A DNA stretch of 61,167 bases from Nitrospirota bacterium (GTDB lineage: Bacteria; Nitrospirota; Nitrospiria; Nitrospirales; Nitrospiraceae). Both the position numbers and the translations under genes were made by a program. Location: positions 1-61,167 of the forward strand of contig JAUXQT010000019.1 in the NCBI GenBank assembly GCA_030682135.1, given 5' to 3'. Every line of letters begins with the position of its first letter. The first letter of the stretch is position 1. Shown here in pieces: positions 1 to 9,041 of the stretch. The notes beneath the pieces were generated by a model that made no database searches, was not told the DNA's origin, and saw only the letters and a list, made by a program, of their open reading frames with translations.

Positions 1-503
1 CCACCTTCTTCATGTCGGGAAAATGGATAGCGAAGCACGACCAGCAAGTGCAAGCCCTCCTGCAGGTCCCCTTCTTTGAAATCGGCACCCATGGGGAGGT
101 CCATGCCCATCTGCCGCTCCATTCGGCGGACGAGCAGAAACTGGAAAGCATCGGCCCGGTTCGTCTGCTCAAAACAAAATACCATCATGACGCGACCCTG
201 TTTCGCCCTCCCTATGGGGAGTTCAACGATGACACGGTCAACGTGACCCGTGCCCTTGGCCTCCAGTTCATTCTCTGGAATGTGGTGTCCGGCGATCCAG
301 ACCCGACGATTACGGCAATCCAGATCGAAGACCGGCTGAAGCGATTGGTCCGAAAGGGCAGCGTGATCGTCATGCATGCCAACGGGAAGGGCAGACATAC
401 GCACGAAGTCGTACAAGACCTCCAGCAACATCTCCTGCCGGAGCAAAGCCTCACCCCCATGACCATAAGCGATCTCTTGGCTTGCAAGCAGGCTGCTCCA
501 TGA
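1..503 (+). CDS. Polysaccharide deacetylase (NodB domain), 5' end outside window
   Basis: The reading frame is open from the window edge, and the first codons read T-F-F-M-S-G-K-W, the usual ATFF-type strand of a NodB-homology domain, so the gene starts upstream. Metal-site signature HGEVHAHL (an H-x4-H-type pair) and the catalytic-face motif RPPYGEFN are visible, followed by SGDPDP and a late VIVMHANG strand. Such enzymes remove N- or O-acetyl groups from cell-wall or surface polysaccharides. The catalytic TFDDGP motif would lie outside the window. The stop overlaps the start of the next gene by 4 bp, so the two are probably translated together. Family assignment is firm; the substrate cannot be read from the sequence. 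Confidence 0.85.
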   Translation, partial: TFFMSGKWIAKHDQQVQALLQVPFFEIGTHGEVHAHLPLHSADEQKLESIGPVRLLKTKYHHDATLFRPPYGEFNDDTVNVTRALGLQFILWNVVSGDPDPTITAIQIEDRLKRLVRKGSVIVMHANGKGRHTHEVVQDLQQHLLPEQSLTPMTISDLLACKQAAP

Positions 504-973
504 CCATGCCATACATCAGACCGATGCAGGCGGAGGACCGTGACGCCGTCGTACAGCTCTTAGCGGATTCCGAGCCTTGGAAAACGTTGGGCTATACCGG
601 TACGGATTGGAATCGCATCTTCTGCCCGCTGCCACAGGGGCGTGAGAGCCTCGTGGCGCTGGTTGATGGGAAGGTCGCCGGAGTGGCCCTCATTCGCGAG
701 AAGTTCTTACTGGGTGATTATCTGGAACTGCTCGGTGTGGACCCAGAAACAAGAAAGATAGGCATCGGTGCCGCCCTCCTGGCTCAGGTGGAGCGTTCCG
801 TCTTCGCCAGAACGAAGAACCTCTTTGCCTGCGTCTCCGATTTCAATGCGACCGCTCGTGCCTTCTACCAGAAGAACGGTTATCAGGAAATCGGTCCCAT
901 GCCGAACTTTCTGATTCCCGGCAGCGCCGAAATCCTGCTCCGCAAGACCAATGGGCCGGCGAGAATAAGCTGA
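500..973 (+). CDS. GNAT-family N-acetyltransferase
   Basis: About 157 residues starting MTMPYIRP at the ATG that overlaps the upstream TGA (ATGA). An in-frame ATG at 482 lies inside the deacetylase and is less likely. The acetyl-CoA site is recognisable as the strand LLGVDPETRKIGIGAALLAQ (Q/R-x2-G-x-G/A pattern), followed by NATARAFYQKNGYQEIG, the usual C-terminal GNAT helix and strand. The acceptor is unknown. Translational coupling to the deacetylase suggests a shared task in modifying a surface sugar or amine, which is inference. Its TGA stop lies within the first heptad of the repeat element that follows. Confidence 0.85.
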   Translation: MTMPYIRPMQAEDRDAVVQLLADSEPWKTLGYTGTDWNRIFCPLPQGRESLVALVDGKVAGVALIREKFLLGDYLELLGVDPETRKIGIGAALLAQVERSVFARTKNLFACVSDFNATARAFYQKNGYQEIGPMPNFLIPGSAEILLRKTNGPARIS

Positions 974-1068
974 TGGCTGATACCATATAGCCGATAGCAT
1001 AAGAGAGAAACGCTATTTTTCCCTTCGCCCCCTCTTGCTATCAGCTATAGGCCATCTGCTATAAGCTC
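968..1068 (+). repeat. Heptad inverted-repeat element 1
   Basis: The left arm reads as 7-bp units (AGCTGAT, GGCTGAT, ACCATAT, AGCCGAT, AGCATAA). The right arm, on the opposite strand, reads AGCTTAT, AGCAGAT, GGCCTAT, AGCTGAT, AGCAAGA. The arms face each other across about 30 nt and could form a long imperfect hairpin. The stop codon of the acetyltransferase (971-973) is part of the first unit. Confidence 0.75.
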
Positions 1069-1073
1069 CTCAT

Positions 1074-1472
1074 ATGAAAGTCACGAAGCTTCTCCACACC
1101 CGCATGCGGGTCAGCGATCTGGATCAGACGATTCAGTTCTATACGACCGTGCTTGGCCTCGACCTGATTGAACGGAAGACCTCGCCTCGCGGCTCACAAC
1201 TGGCGTTTCTGAAAGCTCCCAACAGCGACGAGCTGATCGAGCTGACGAGTTTTCCGCCCAGCGGGCCGGTGAAGGTCCAGGAAGATCTGGTCCATCTGGC
1301 CTTTCAAGTCGAGAACATGGACGACACTATCGCGAGCCTCACCGCAAGGGGCGTCACGATCACGGACGGCCCCACCCAAACATCGTCCGGCAGCCGTTTC
1401 ATCTTCATCGATGCCCCCGATGGCTATGAGATCGAACTGATCGAACGGCTTCCCGGAGTGAAGATCGTATGA
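1074..1472 (+). CDS. gloA: Lactoylglutathione lyase (glyoxalase I, VOC fold)
   Basis: 132 residues, the usual length for a small bacterial glyoxalase I, which isomerises the methylglyoxal-glutathione hemithioacetal to S-lactoylglutathione in the cytoplasm. The four expected metal ligands are in place: His in LLHTRMRV near residue 8, Glu in ELIELTSF, His in LVHLAFQV and Glu in YEIELIER near the C-terminus. The two beta-alpha-beta-beta-beta halves are evident. It begins right after repeat element 1 with only a weak ribosome-binding site. Other VOC activities are possible, but the complete ligand set supports GloA. Confidence 0.85.
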   Translation: MKVTKLLHTRMRVSDLDQTIQFYTTVLGLDLIERKTSPRGSQLAFLKAPNSDELIELTSFPPSGPVKVQEDLVHLAFQVENMDDTIASLTARGVTITDGPTQTSSGSRFIFIDAPDGYEIELIERLPGVKIV

Positions 1473-1477
1473 GCCTC

Positions 1478-1611
1478 GTGACGCGTCGCTCGTCGTTCGT
1501 CGCTCGTGAAGAATGTGCCACCGATTCAGGCCCTAGCCCCGACTCACCCCATTGACGATTCCGGTCCAGCCACAGTATTGTTCCCCCGCTTCACGCTTCA
1601 CGAACGACGAG
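1478..1611 (+). repeat. Heptad inverted-repeat element 2
   Basis: The left arm is GTGACGC, GTCGCTC, GTCGTTC, GTCGCTC, GTGAAG. The right arm (1587-1611), read on the opposite strand, is CTCGTCGTTCGTGAAG followed by CGTGAAG. The period is again seven bases although the sequence differs from element 1. It fills the gap between gloA and the dapF-like gene. Confidence 0.7.
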
Positions 1612-1628
1612 ATACCAAAGGAGTCAGG

Positions 1629-2498
1629 ATGAAGAACGGTTTCTTTCGCGGACATGGACTCGGCAATGACTATGTGGTGATGGATCCCAAAGAGCTCTCG
1701 TTCCCGCTCAGCCCATCGAGGATCAAAGCCATCTGCGATCGCAATTGGGGCCTGGGCAGCGATGGAATTCTCGCGCTGGTGCCGTCAAAAAAAGCGGACT
1801 TCGGCCTGCGCATCTACAATCCAGACGGCAGTGAAGCGGAAAAGTCCGGCAACGGCTTGAGGATCTTCGCCCGCTATCTCCATGCCACCGGCAAGACGAA
1901 AAAGACCCACTTCACCGTTGAGACCAAAGGCGGGCTCGTCACAATCGATCTGCATGTCGACCGGCATGGGGATGCGAGCGCCGTGACCGTCGAAATGGGC
2001 CGGGCCACGTTTCAGCCGGCGGCACTCCCCTGCACACTCACCACCGGCGAACTGATCGAACAGCCCATCGACGCCGCAGGCCAGTCGCTCATCTTCACTG
2101 GTGTCAGCGTCGGCAATCCCCACTGCGTCGTCTTCAAGCCCGCCGGGCAATCCTGGTCGCGAGAAGAGCTCCTGAAATTAGGGCCGGCGTTGGAGAACCA
2201 TCCCCTGTTCCCAAAGCGTACGAACGTACAACTGGCCGTGCCAACCGGCCCGAAGGAAATCTTCATCTTAATTTGGGAACGGGGGGCCGGTGAAACCCAG
2301 GCCTCCGGGTCCTCCTCCTGCGCCGCGGCAAGCGCGGCGATCCGACTCGGGTTGGTGAAGAGCCCCGTCACGGTGAAGATGCCGGGGGGGCAGCTCAACA
2401 TCCAGGTTGCCTCGGACTTCAGTCTCACCATGAAAGGGCCGGTCGCGGAAGTCGCCCGGGGAAGCCTCAGTCCGTCGTTTGTACGGGGGCTGCGCTGA
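1629..2498 (+). CDS. Diaminopimelate epimerase-like protein lacking both catalytic cysteines
   Basis: 289 residues with the full DapF layout: GHGLGNDYVVMD at the N-terminus, IYNPDGSEAEKSGNGLRIF, VGNPHCVVF, and WERGAGETQASGSSSCAA. True DapF interconverts LL- and meso-diaminopimelate with two cysteines (Cys73 and Cys217 in Escherichia coli). Here both positions are serine: Ser73 (codon 1845-1847) in KSGNGLR and Ser226 (codon 2304-2306) in TQASGSSS. I chose the start at 1629 because it follows AAAGGAG and begins the conserved domain; the longer frame from 1506 runs through repeat element 2. It may be a paralogue with a different isomerase or dehydratase activity. The DapF fold is certain; epimerase activity is doubtful. 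Confidence 0.75.
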   Translation: MKNGFFRGHGLGNDYVVMDPKELSFPLSPSRIKAICDRNWGLGSDGILALVPSKKADFGLRIYNPDGSEAEKSGNGLRIFARYLHATGKTKKTHFTVETKGGLVTIDLHVDRHGDASAVTVEMGRATFQPAALPCTLTTGELIEQPIDAAGQSLIFTGVSVGNPHCVVFKPAGQSWSREELLKLGPALENHPLFPKRTNVQLAVPTGPKEIFILIWERGAGETQASGSSSCAAASAAIRLGLVKSPVTVKMPGGQLNIQVASDFSLTMKGPVAEVARGSLSPSFVRGLR

Positions 2499-2501
2499 GT
2501 G

Positions 2502-2634
2502 AGCCATCAGCTGTCATCGATCAGCCCTCAGCTTTACTCCATCGGACAAGTTGCCCCAGATAGTCTCGGGCCGTAGAATGCTGCCTGAAGGCATTCTACT
2601 CTTGCTGATCGCTGAAGGCTGACAGCTGATGGCT
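2502..2634 (+). repeat. Heptad inverted-repeat element 3
   Basis: The arms 2502-2532 and 2604-2634 are nearly identical inverted copies. The right arm reads GCTGATC, GCTGAAG, GCTGACA, GCTGATG, GCT. Between them lies a separate perfect hairpin, GTAGAATGC / GCATTCTAC. The ATG of uvrC (2629) falls inside the last heptad. Confidence 0.8.
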
Positions 2635-4446
2635 ACGTCCCAAGATCTTCAATCCAAGCTCGACCACCTTCCCGATCTGCCTGGCGTCTATTTATTTCGA
2701 GACGCACAGAGCGAACTGCTCTACATCGGGAAGGCATCAGTTCTCTCCAACCGCGTACGGTCCTATTTCCAAAAGGGAACGGATCATTCCCCGAAAAATA
2801 TCGTCCTGGTTAGCCACATCGCGGATCTCGAAACGATCGTGACCCGATCGGAACTCGAAGCGCTCATTCTTGAAAGCAATCTGATCAAGCAGCACCGGCC
2901 ACGGTTCAATGTCGTCTTACGAGACGACAAGCAATACCCCTACCTCCGTCTGCCGATCAAAGAAGACTTCCCTCGCCTCTCGATCGTGCGTCGCGTACAC
3001 AAGGACGGGGCACTCTACTATGGCCCCTATACACCGGCAGGCGCCCTGCGGGAAACGTTGAAAGTTATCAAGAAGTCCTTCCCCCTGGCGACCTGCACGA
3101 TCGACATCAACGGCAAGGCGGAGCGGGCCTGCATCGAATTCGAAATCAAACGCTGTATGGCCCCCTGCACCGGCAATCAATCGAAAGAGGACTACCATCA
3201 CATCGTTGCCCAGGTTCGCCAGTTCCTCGAAGGGCGCGACCATGAGTTGTTGGACGACTTGCGGGCCCAGATGGAATTGGCGGCAGAGCGTGAGGAATTC
3301 GAGGAGGCAGCTCGCTTGCGCGACCGGCTCTTCAACATCGAACGTACGCTGGAGAAACAGCGTATCACTCAAACGACGACGACCGACCAAGACGTAATTG
3401 GCCTGGCGCGGCAAGGCACGGCGGTCGACCTCCAGATTCTCTTCGTGCGTGGAGGCCTCCTCATTGGACGTAAAGATTTCTTTTGGCCCCATTCAGCCGA
3501 CGCCGTAGACGAAGAACTGGTTCGATCGGCCATTGAGCAGTTCTACAACAAAGATGGCCAACCGCCCAAAGAGCTGCTCATCCCCACCGAACTCGACGAC
3601 GCCACGGTCATTGAGGAATGGCTTTCGGGCAAACGCGGAAACGCTGTCCGGGTTATGGCCCCCGAGCGCGGCGTGAAACACCAGTTGCTCCTCCTGGCGG
3701 AGGAAAATGCCGCCGCCGCCGTCGCCAACCACCTGCGAGACGAAGAAGTCGGACGGCAAGCCGTCGAAGAACTCAAGCGGCTCATCCGACTGGATGTCCT
3801 GCCTCGCCGTATCGAAGGATTCGACATTTCGAATACCATGGGCAACCAGTCCGTCGCCTCGATGGTCGTCTGGGAAGATGGACAGATGAAGAAGGCGGAC
3901 TACCGGCGATTCACCATCCAAACCGTCATTGGCGCCAACGACTTCGCCAGCATGCAGGAAGTCGTCATGCGCCGCTATGGAGACAGCGAACATCTTGCGC
4001 GTCCGGATCTCATCCTCATCGACGGAGGACTCGGCCAGCTCGCCGCGGCCATGGAAGGACTCAAACAGGTCGGACATCAGAACCTGGCCATTATGGGATT
4101 GGCCAAAGCACGTGGCGAAAAGGAGGAGCGGATTTTCCTGCCCGGCCGGAAAAACCCCATTCTCCTGCGCGCGAACTCTCCGGCAACCCATCTCGTCCAA
4201 CGCATCCGCGACGAGGCCCATCGATTTGCAATCACCTTCCATCGCAAACTGCGAAGCAAGTCCCTGCTGGCCTCTCCGCTCGATCGCGTCCGCGGCATCG
4301 GCGAGGCCACCAGAACACGCCTGCTCAAGCAATATGGCAGCCTAGCCAATATCGCGGCCGCCACAGACGATGAATTAACGGCGGCCGGCCTGGATGCCAA
4401 GACCGTGGCCGCCATGCGAAAATCCCTCGCGAGCCTCGCCTCATAA
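2629..4446 (+). CDS. uvrC: UvrABC system protein C (excinuclease subunit)
   Basis: 605 residues, typical for UvrC, which makes the 3' and 5' incisions in nucleotide excision repair together with UvrA and UvrB. Domains in order: GIY-YIG nuclease (about 15-95, LPGVYLFRDAQSELLYIGKA), Cys-rich linker (CIEFEIKRCMAPCTG), UVR coiled-coil that binds UvrB (about 205-240, LAAEREEFEEAARLRDRL), RNase H-like nuclease (from about 385, IEGFDISNTMGNQSVASMVV, later LILIDGGLGQL) and C-terminal helix-hairpin-helix (VRGIGEATRTRLLKQYGSL). The ATG lies in a heptad repeat and lacks a clear Shine-Dalgarno, so the repeat may affect expression. A second repair gene, uvrA, is at 39.3 kb. Confidence 0.97.
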   Translation: MATSQDLQSKLDHLPDLPGVYLFRDAQSELLYIGKASVLSNRVRSYFQKGTDHSPKNIVLVSHIADLETIVTRSELEALILESNLIKQHRPRFNVVLRDDKQYPYLRLPIKEDFPRLSIVRRVHKDGALYYGPYTPAGALRETLKVIKKSFPLATCTIDINGKAERACIEFEIKRCMAPCTGNQSKEDYHHIVAQVRQFLEGRDHELLDDLRAQMELAAEREEFEEAARLRDRLFNIERTLEKQRITQTTTTDQDVIGLARQGTAVDLQILFVRGGLLIGRKDFFWPHSADAVDEELVRSAIEQFYNKDGQPPKELLIPTELDDATVIEEWLSGKRGNAVRVMAPERGVKHQLLLLAEENAAAAVANHLRDEEVGRQAVEELKRLIRLDVLPRRIEGFDISNTMGNQSVASMVVWEDGQMKKADYRRFTIQTVIGANDFASMQEVVMRRYGDSEHLARPDLILIDGGLGQLAAAMEGLKQVGHQNLAIMGLAKARGEKEERIFLPGRKNPILLRANSPATHLVQRIRDEAHRFAITFHRKLRSKSLLASPLDRVRGIGEATRTRLLKQYGSLANIAAATDDELTAAGLDAKTVAAMRKSLASLAS

Positions 4447-4594
4447 CCAATGGATGCCACAGCCCGAGATTGTTTCCTCCACGTCACATATCACCTAGGA
4501 TAGAGCTCCAAGGCCAAATGGCGCTATACGGGGGGCCTAAACGTCTCTATAGTCTGGCTCCGACGCCTGACGACCCAGGCCTCAGGAAGGACCC

Positions 4595-7435
4595 ATGACC
4601 ACGCCACTCGACCCCGACTCAATCACCGCCAAAGACCCCGTATCACTTTCCCCTGAAGCAGAGCTGGCCCAACTGCGCGCCCGTGTCGCAGAACTGGAGC
4701 AGAGCTCAGCCGAACGAACATGGAAGAGCGACGCACTCGAGGCATTGGCCTTCGGCACCGCTGCCGCCACAGGGAGAGCGTTTCTGCAGGCCCTCGTTCG
4801 TCAATTGGCTCTGGCATTGAACACTCAGTATGCCTTCGTGACGGAATGGGTGCCAGGAAGGACCGACCGGCTTCGAACGGTGGCCGGATGGTCCGGCAAT
4901 TGTGCAGCAGATCCCCTGGAAATCAATCTGCACGATTCCCCCTGTCAGCAGGTCATGAAAGACGGGGCGGCCCTCTTCGCTCAAGGCATTCGCCAGTTGT
5001 TTCCCAAGAACACACTGCTCTCCTCAAACGACATCGAGAGTTACATGGGAGTGGTCCTGCGCAATAGCGAGGGCCAGCCGACCGGTCATCTCTGCGTGAT
5101 GGACGTAAACCCGTTTTTGTTTGATGAGAGTCAGGGCACCGCCATCCTGAACGTCTTTGCCCGGCGCGCAGCTGCTGAGATTGAACGACTTCGGGCGGAG
5201 GAGACGCTGAGAGCGAGTGAGGAACAGTTTCGTGCGCTCGTGGAGTCGGCAACTGACGCCATTGTGCTGGCCAACCATGAAGGCCGGATTATTTCCTGGA
5301 ACAAAGCATCGGAACAGATCTTCGGCTATTCCTTAGAGGAAGCACTGGGCCAACCGCTGACCATCCTGATGCCCCCACGCTACCGACAGAAACACGCGCA
5401 GGGGCTGGCTCGCATAGAAAGTGCCGGCCCAGACTCACTCGTCAGAAAAACACTTGAGCTTGTCGGCGTCACGAAACAGGGCCGGGAATTTCCTCTGGAA
5501 CTCTCGCTTGCTTGCTGGCGATCTCGAGAAGATCTGTTCTTTAGCGGAATCATCCGCGACATCTCCGAACGAACAAGAGCGGAAACGGCCCTCAAGGCCA
5601 GCGATCAGCGTTACCAGTTTCTCTACGAGAATAATCCTTCTATGTACTTTACCCTCGCCAAAGAGGGGACCATTCTGGCCGTCAACCAATATGGGGCAGG
5701 CCAACTGGGGTACAACCGGGAGGAGCTGATCGGGCACTCAATACTCCGTGTATTCGATGCGCATGACCATCAAACCGTGCTCGAGCAATTGGACATCTGC
5801 GCATCCAACCCCGCCAAGCTTTTTCACTGGGAGATCCAAAAAATCAGAAAAAGCGGTGTGCGGTTATGGGTTAGAGAACATGCGCTGGCTATTCAGGACG
5901 AAACTGGCACAACCGTCATTCTTGTCGTCTGCGAAGACATCACGACCCACAAACAGGTCGAGCTGAGATTGCAGAAAATCAACGAATGTTTCCTCAGATT
6001 CGGCAGCGATCCGCTGGCAAATATCAATCGCCTGACGGCCTTGGGGGGAGAACTGCTCGGAGGCACATGCGCGCTGTACTCACGCCTTGAGGGAACAGTC
6101 CTCCGTTCGATCGGACAATGGCAGACCCCTCCGGACTTCAATCCGGCAGACCAAGCCGACGGACATCTCTGCGCTGACCTCATCAAAAAGGGAGACGACC
6201 ATCTCTGCACGATTCGCCATCTGGCCAACACATCGTACGTCCGAACGGATCCCAACGTCAGCCGCTACCAATTGCAAACCTACGTCGGCCAGATCGTCAC
6301 ACGCGGTAAAGACCCGATCGGGTCGCTCTGCGTCCTGTTCCAGCACGATTTCGTTCCAACCGAGGCCGACGAAGGACTGATGGGTATTCTGGCCTCGGCG
6401 ATTGAGACTGAAGAAGAGCGGCTGCAGGCGCAGGAAGCCCTGCGCACCAGCGAAGTCCAATGGCGTCAGTTCGTGGCAGATGCGCCGGTTGGATTGGTCA
6501 TTATGGACAACCAACAACGACTCCTGAGCGCTAACAAGGCCTTCTGCGCTCTGACCGGGTACAGTGAGCGGGAAGTCGTTGGGAATACCTATGCCCTCTA
6601 TACCCATCCGGACGACCTACCCGACAATCTTGCCCTCACGAATGCCTTTTTCGAGGGCACACGTTCCAGCTACACCTATGAAAAACGCTACATCCGGAAA
6701 ACCGGGGATATTATCTGGGTCGCCGTCACCACCACCGGGATCGAACTGCCAGGCCATACCGGCTCGCTCCTGCTCGCGGTGGTCGAAGACATTTCTGAAC
6801 GGAAACGGGTCACGGAAGAGCGAGAACGGATCAGCCAGGATCTCCATGACGATGTCCTCCAATCGCTCTATGCCGTCGGCATGGGATTGGAGCACATGCG
6901 ACAGCGCATCACACGAATCTCTCCCACCAACGCCCGCCGACTGGATGTCTCCGTCGCCCAACTGAACGGTGTCATCCGCCAGGTGCGAAGCTTCATCCCT
7001 CGCATGCAAATGCCCGCCATCCAGCAGGGCGCATTCGACCAGGCACTCCTCGCCATCATCCAGTCATTGACCGTCGCCGGCGCAGGCGACATAGAATTGG
7101 CCATCGACAAGTCAGTTACCGATGGACTCTCACGCACCCAATGCGGCCCTGTACTCAGCATCGCCAAGGAAGCCCTGAGCAACAGTCTCCGACATGCTGG
7201 AGCCACTCATCGCAGGATCACGGTCCAACTCCATCGTGGGAAATTCAGGCTGGAAGTGTTCGATGATGGGAAGGGCTTCAGCCCAACAGCCCGGAAATCA
7301 TCCGGGATGGGGCTGTCCAACATGAGGGCACGGGCGCGGAAACTCGGCGCGAGGCTCACGATCAAATCCCGTCCCAAAAAAGGCACGCAGGTCGTGCTCG
7401 ACATCCCTATGCCAGCCCCACAAACCACCGCATAG
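4595..7435 (+). CDS. Multi-sensor histidine kinase (GAF-PAS-PAS-GAF-PAS-HisKA_3-HATPase)
   Basis: 946 residues, soluble (no membrane segment visible). The order appears to be a GAF domain (about 45-195), PAS (about 205-330, FRALVESATDAIVLANHEG), PAS (about 335-455), a second GAF-like region (about 465-610), PAS (about 620-740), then a NarL-type kinase core: H-box RISQDLHDDVLQSLYAVG, N-box AKEALSNSLRHAGA, and G-box FDDGKGFSP with GMGLSNMRARARKLG. The start is well placed behind AGGAAGG. Signals could be small ligands, redox or oxygen; none can be read. There is no adjacent response regulator, so the partner must be encoded elsewhere. A CCTAGGATA sequence lies about 95 nt upstream. Confidence 0.93.
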   Translation: MTTPLDPDSITAKDPVSLSPEAELAQLRARVAELEQSSAERTWKSDALEALAFGTAAATGRAFLQALVRQLALALNTQYAFVTEWVPGRTDRLRTVAGWSGNCAADPLEINLHDSPCQQVMKDGAALFAQGIRQLFPKNTLLSSNDIESYMGVVLRNSEGQPTGHLCVMDVNPFLFDESQGTAILNVFARRAAAEIERLRAEETLRASEEQFRALVESATDAIVLANHEGRIISWNKASEQIFGYSLEEALGQPLTILMPPRYRQKHAQGLARIESAGPDSLVRKTLELVGVTKQGREFPLELSLACWRSREDLFFSGIIRDISERTRAETALKASDQRYQFLYENNPSMYFTLAKEGTILAVNQYGAGQLGYNREELIGHSILRVFDAHDHQTVLEQLDICASNPAKLFHWEIQKIRKSGVRLWVREHALAIQDETGTTVILVVCEDITTHKQVELRLQKINECFLRFGSDPLANINRLTALGGELLGGTCALYSRLEGTVLRSIGQWQTPPDFNPADQADGHLCADLIKKGDDHLCTIRHLANTSYVRTDPNVSRYQLQTYVGQIVTRGKDPIGSLCVLFQHDFVPTEADEGLMGILASAIETEEERLQAQEALRTSEVQWRQFVADAPVGLVIMDNQQRLLSANKAFCALTGYSEREVVGNTYALYTHPDDLPDNLALTNAFFEGTRSSYTYEKRYIRKTGDIIWVAVTTTGIELPGHTGSLLLAVVEDISERKRVTEERERISQDLHDDVLQSLYAVGMGLEHMRQRITRISPTNARRLDVSVAQLNGVIRQVRSFIPRMQMPAIQQGAFDQALLAIIQSLTVAGAGDIELAIDKSVTDGLSRTQCGPVLSIAKEALSNSLRHAGATHRRITVQLHRGKFRLEVFDDGKGFSPTARKSSGMGLSNMRARARKLGARLTIKSRPKKGTQVVLDIPMPAPQTTA

Positions 7436-7575
7436 TCCAGGTCAACGAGGTTGGATGCAGGCTTTCAAAATTGGCGAACGATCCTGCTTTTCTCCACCAA
7501 CATGCTGCAAAAACACTCTGTAGTCGCGCCTGAATCTCACTGGCTTCAAGGTAATGACAACAGGTGCACTTCGCG

Positions 7576-7685
7576 CAGGATGCTCAGCAAGGCCGCAGCA
7601 AGAGAAGATCCGAGGCGTACCCGTAGGGTACGTTGAGGGTCTGAACGACGCGAGAACGCCGCTGGCAGACTGTTTCAGCATCCTG
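7576..7685 (-). repeat. Stop-codon-adjacent dispersed element, copy A
   Basis: 110 bp with inverted ends CAGGATGCT / AGCATCCTG. Read on the minus strand it begins immediately after the TAG stop of the FadL-type gene. It shares the internal blocks GTCGTTCAGACCCTCAACG and CTGCGGCCTTGCT with the copies at 36.2, 37.5 and 52.3 kb. Confidence 0.85.
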
Positions 7686-9041
7686 CTAAAACATGAATTT
7701 GAGGCTGACGGTCCCCAAATGCACAAAAGCATGGTACGTCCCATTGACGGTGGGGTTCTGATTGCCGGTAACCGTCCGTGACTCATAAAACCATTCCTGG
7801 AACGCCACATCGAGCCCCATGGCCTTGGGCCAGAGCGCGGACGTCCCTCCGCAAGGCACCATTCCTAAAAATCGTCCCTGGCCCTTACACAAGAATCCGG
7901 CCCCGATAGACAATGTGTTGGATGTCAACGAAATCGTCCCAGGATTGAAGGTCAGATCGGGCACTGGATTCTCCGTTCTGGTATACCCCGATCGAACGGC
8001 CACGTCCCAATGGGGCAACCATTCGGGGTTAAGCCATCTATATTCGGTGCCGACCGCCACAACCGGGACCGTCTTCCATTGTTGCGGTTGCGGGATCACC
8101 CCTCCCGTCGAGAGATGCACATCGAGGTCACGGTTCGACTTCCAGCCGACATATTCCACGTCGAGCTCCAGTTTCCATTCCCGCTCACTCGTACGGACAG
8201 GCCAGACCGCAATGGCTCCGGTATAGATCTGCGGCAGCACAAGATTGGTACGAGCATCGGCAACCTTCGCTCCGTTCACCGACAACGAGCCGCTCAATGG
8301 CACGACAGCCTGGGAGCGATAGACCAGCCCGATGGAGGCAATCGGTTTGCCGTCGCTATTCTTTAATGGTGCATAGAGAAGGCTAACCGTCGCGCCAGCC
8401 CCGGTCCCTTTCCCGTTGAACTCAACGGAGGTTCCAGCTGGAACGCCGAACAAGCCGGCTCCCACTTGCCGCTGTTCCACATGCCCCTCCCCAAGAAAAC
8501 CCGCAAAGGTGTAGATATCGGCGCTGACACCAAGCGACAAATCGTCGTTGACCTTGTAGGCGAGGGTTGGCTTGATATCGATGAGTGGCAATGTCGCCGA
8601 TGTCACAGCCGTATTGAAGGGACTATTCACCGGGTAGCGGGTACTCGTGCCATACGGTGAAGTAAGGCCGATCCCCAGCGTGAGAGGGGAAAGCGTCGAG
8701 AGACCCAGTGTTCCAAGATTCGCGCTTAGATAGAACTGACTGGGCGGTGGAGAGGTGATGCTTCCCCCGAAATCACCCCTCGTATCGAGACCCGCAGGGC
8801 TCCTGTATTTGATCGACCCTCCCATGAGGTTCGTCCCGACCATGCTTTGAACCCCGTCGACCTGAGTCAATCCGGCTGGATTGAAATGAATAGCCGACGC
8901 ATCGTCCGCCTGTGCGGCAAAGGCATTCCCCTGACCGGCCGCAGCAGCCCCCTGCGGCTGAAAGCGAATCGCTTGGGCAAATGTATATGATGGCAGAAGA
9001 AAAACTACAGTGCCGACCACTGAGCACAATATCCAGTTCAT
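7686..9041 (-). CDS. FadL/OMPP1-type outer membrane transport protein
   Basis: 451 residues beginning with a signal peptide (MNWILCSVVGTVVFLLPS, cleavage near TFAQA). The mature N-terminus, IRFQPQGAAAAGQGNAFAAQ then DDASAIHFNPAG, is the hallmark of the FadL hatch region. The remainder alternates as a beta-barrel and ends in Phe (LKFMF), the usual outer-membrane targeting residue. FadL proteins let hydrophobic compounds such as long-chain fatty acids cross the outer membrane. The start follows AGGTAAT. The stop codon TAG abuts dispersed element A. Gene order relative to the kinase is convergent. Confidence 0.92.
   Translation of the reverse strand: MNWILCSVVGTVVFLLPSYTFAQAIRFQPQGAAAAGQGNAFAAQADDASAIHFNPAGLTQVDGVQSMVGTNLMGGSIKYRSPAGLDTRGDFGGSITSPPPSQFYLSANLGTLGLSTLSPLTLGIGLTSPYGTSTRYPVNSPFNTAVTSATLPLIDIKPTLAYKVNDDLSLGVSADIYTFAGFLGEGHVEQRQVGAGLFGVPAGTSVEFNGKGTGAGATVSLLYAPLKNSDGKPIASIGLVYRSQAVVPLSGSLSVNGAKVADARTNLVLPQIYTGAIAVWPVRTSEREWKLELDVEYVGWKSNRDLDVHLSTGGVIPQPQQWKTVPVVAVGTEYRWLNPEWLPHWDVAVRSGYTRTENPVPDLTFNPGTISLTSNTLSIGAGFLCKGQGRFLGMVPCGGTSALWPKAMGLDVAFQEWFYESRTVTGNQNPTVNGTYHAFVHLGTVSLKFMF

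Noticed and set aside
1506-1628. N-terminal extension of the DapF-like protein starting at GTG 1506
   Set aside because: It runs through a heptad repeat arm, lacks a ribosome-binding site and is not part of the conserved domain; ATG 1629 has AAAGGAG.
968-2634. CRISPR-like array from the closely spaced repeats
   Set aside because: Units are 7 bp, contiguous, degenerate and inverted; there are no spacers of constant length and no cas genes.
3493-4332. 279-codon open frame antisense to uvrC
   Set aside because: The composition follows the codon bias of uvrC on the other strand and no protein family is recognisable.
7576-7685. Insertion sequence
   Set aside because: The element is about 110 bp with inverted ends but no transposase and no visible target-site duplication; described as a dispersed non-coding repeat instead.
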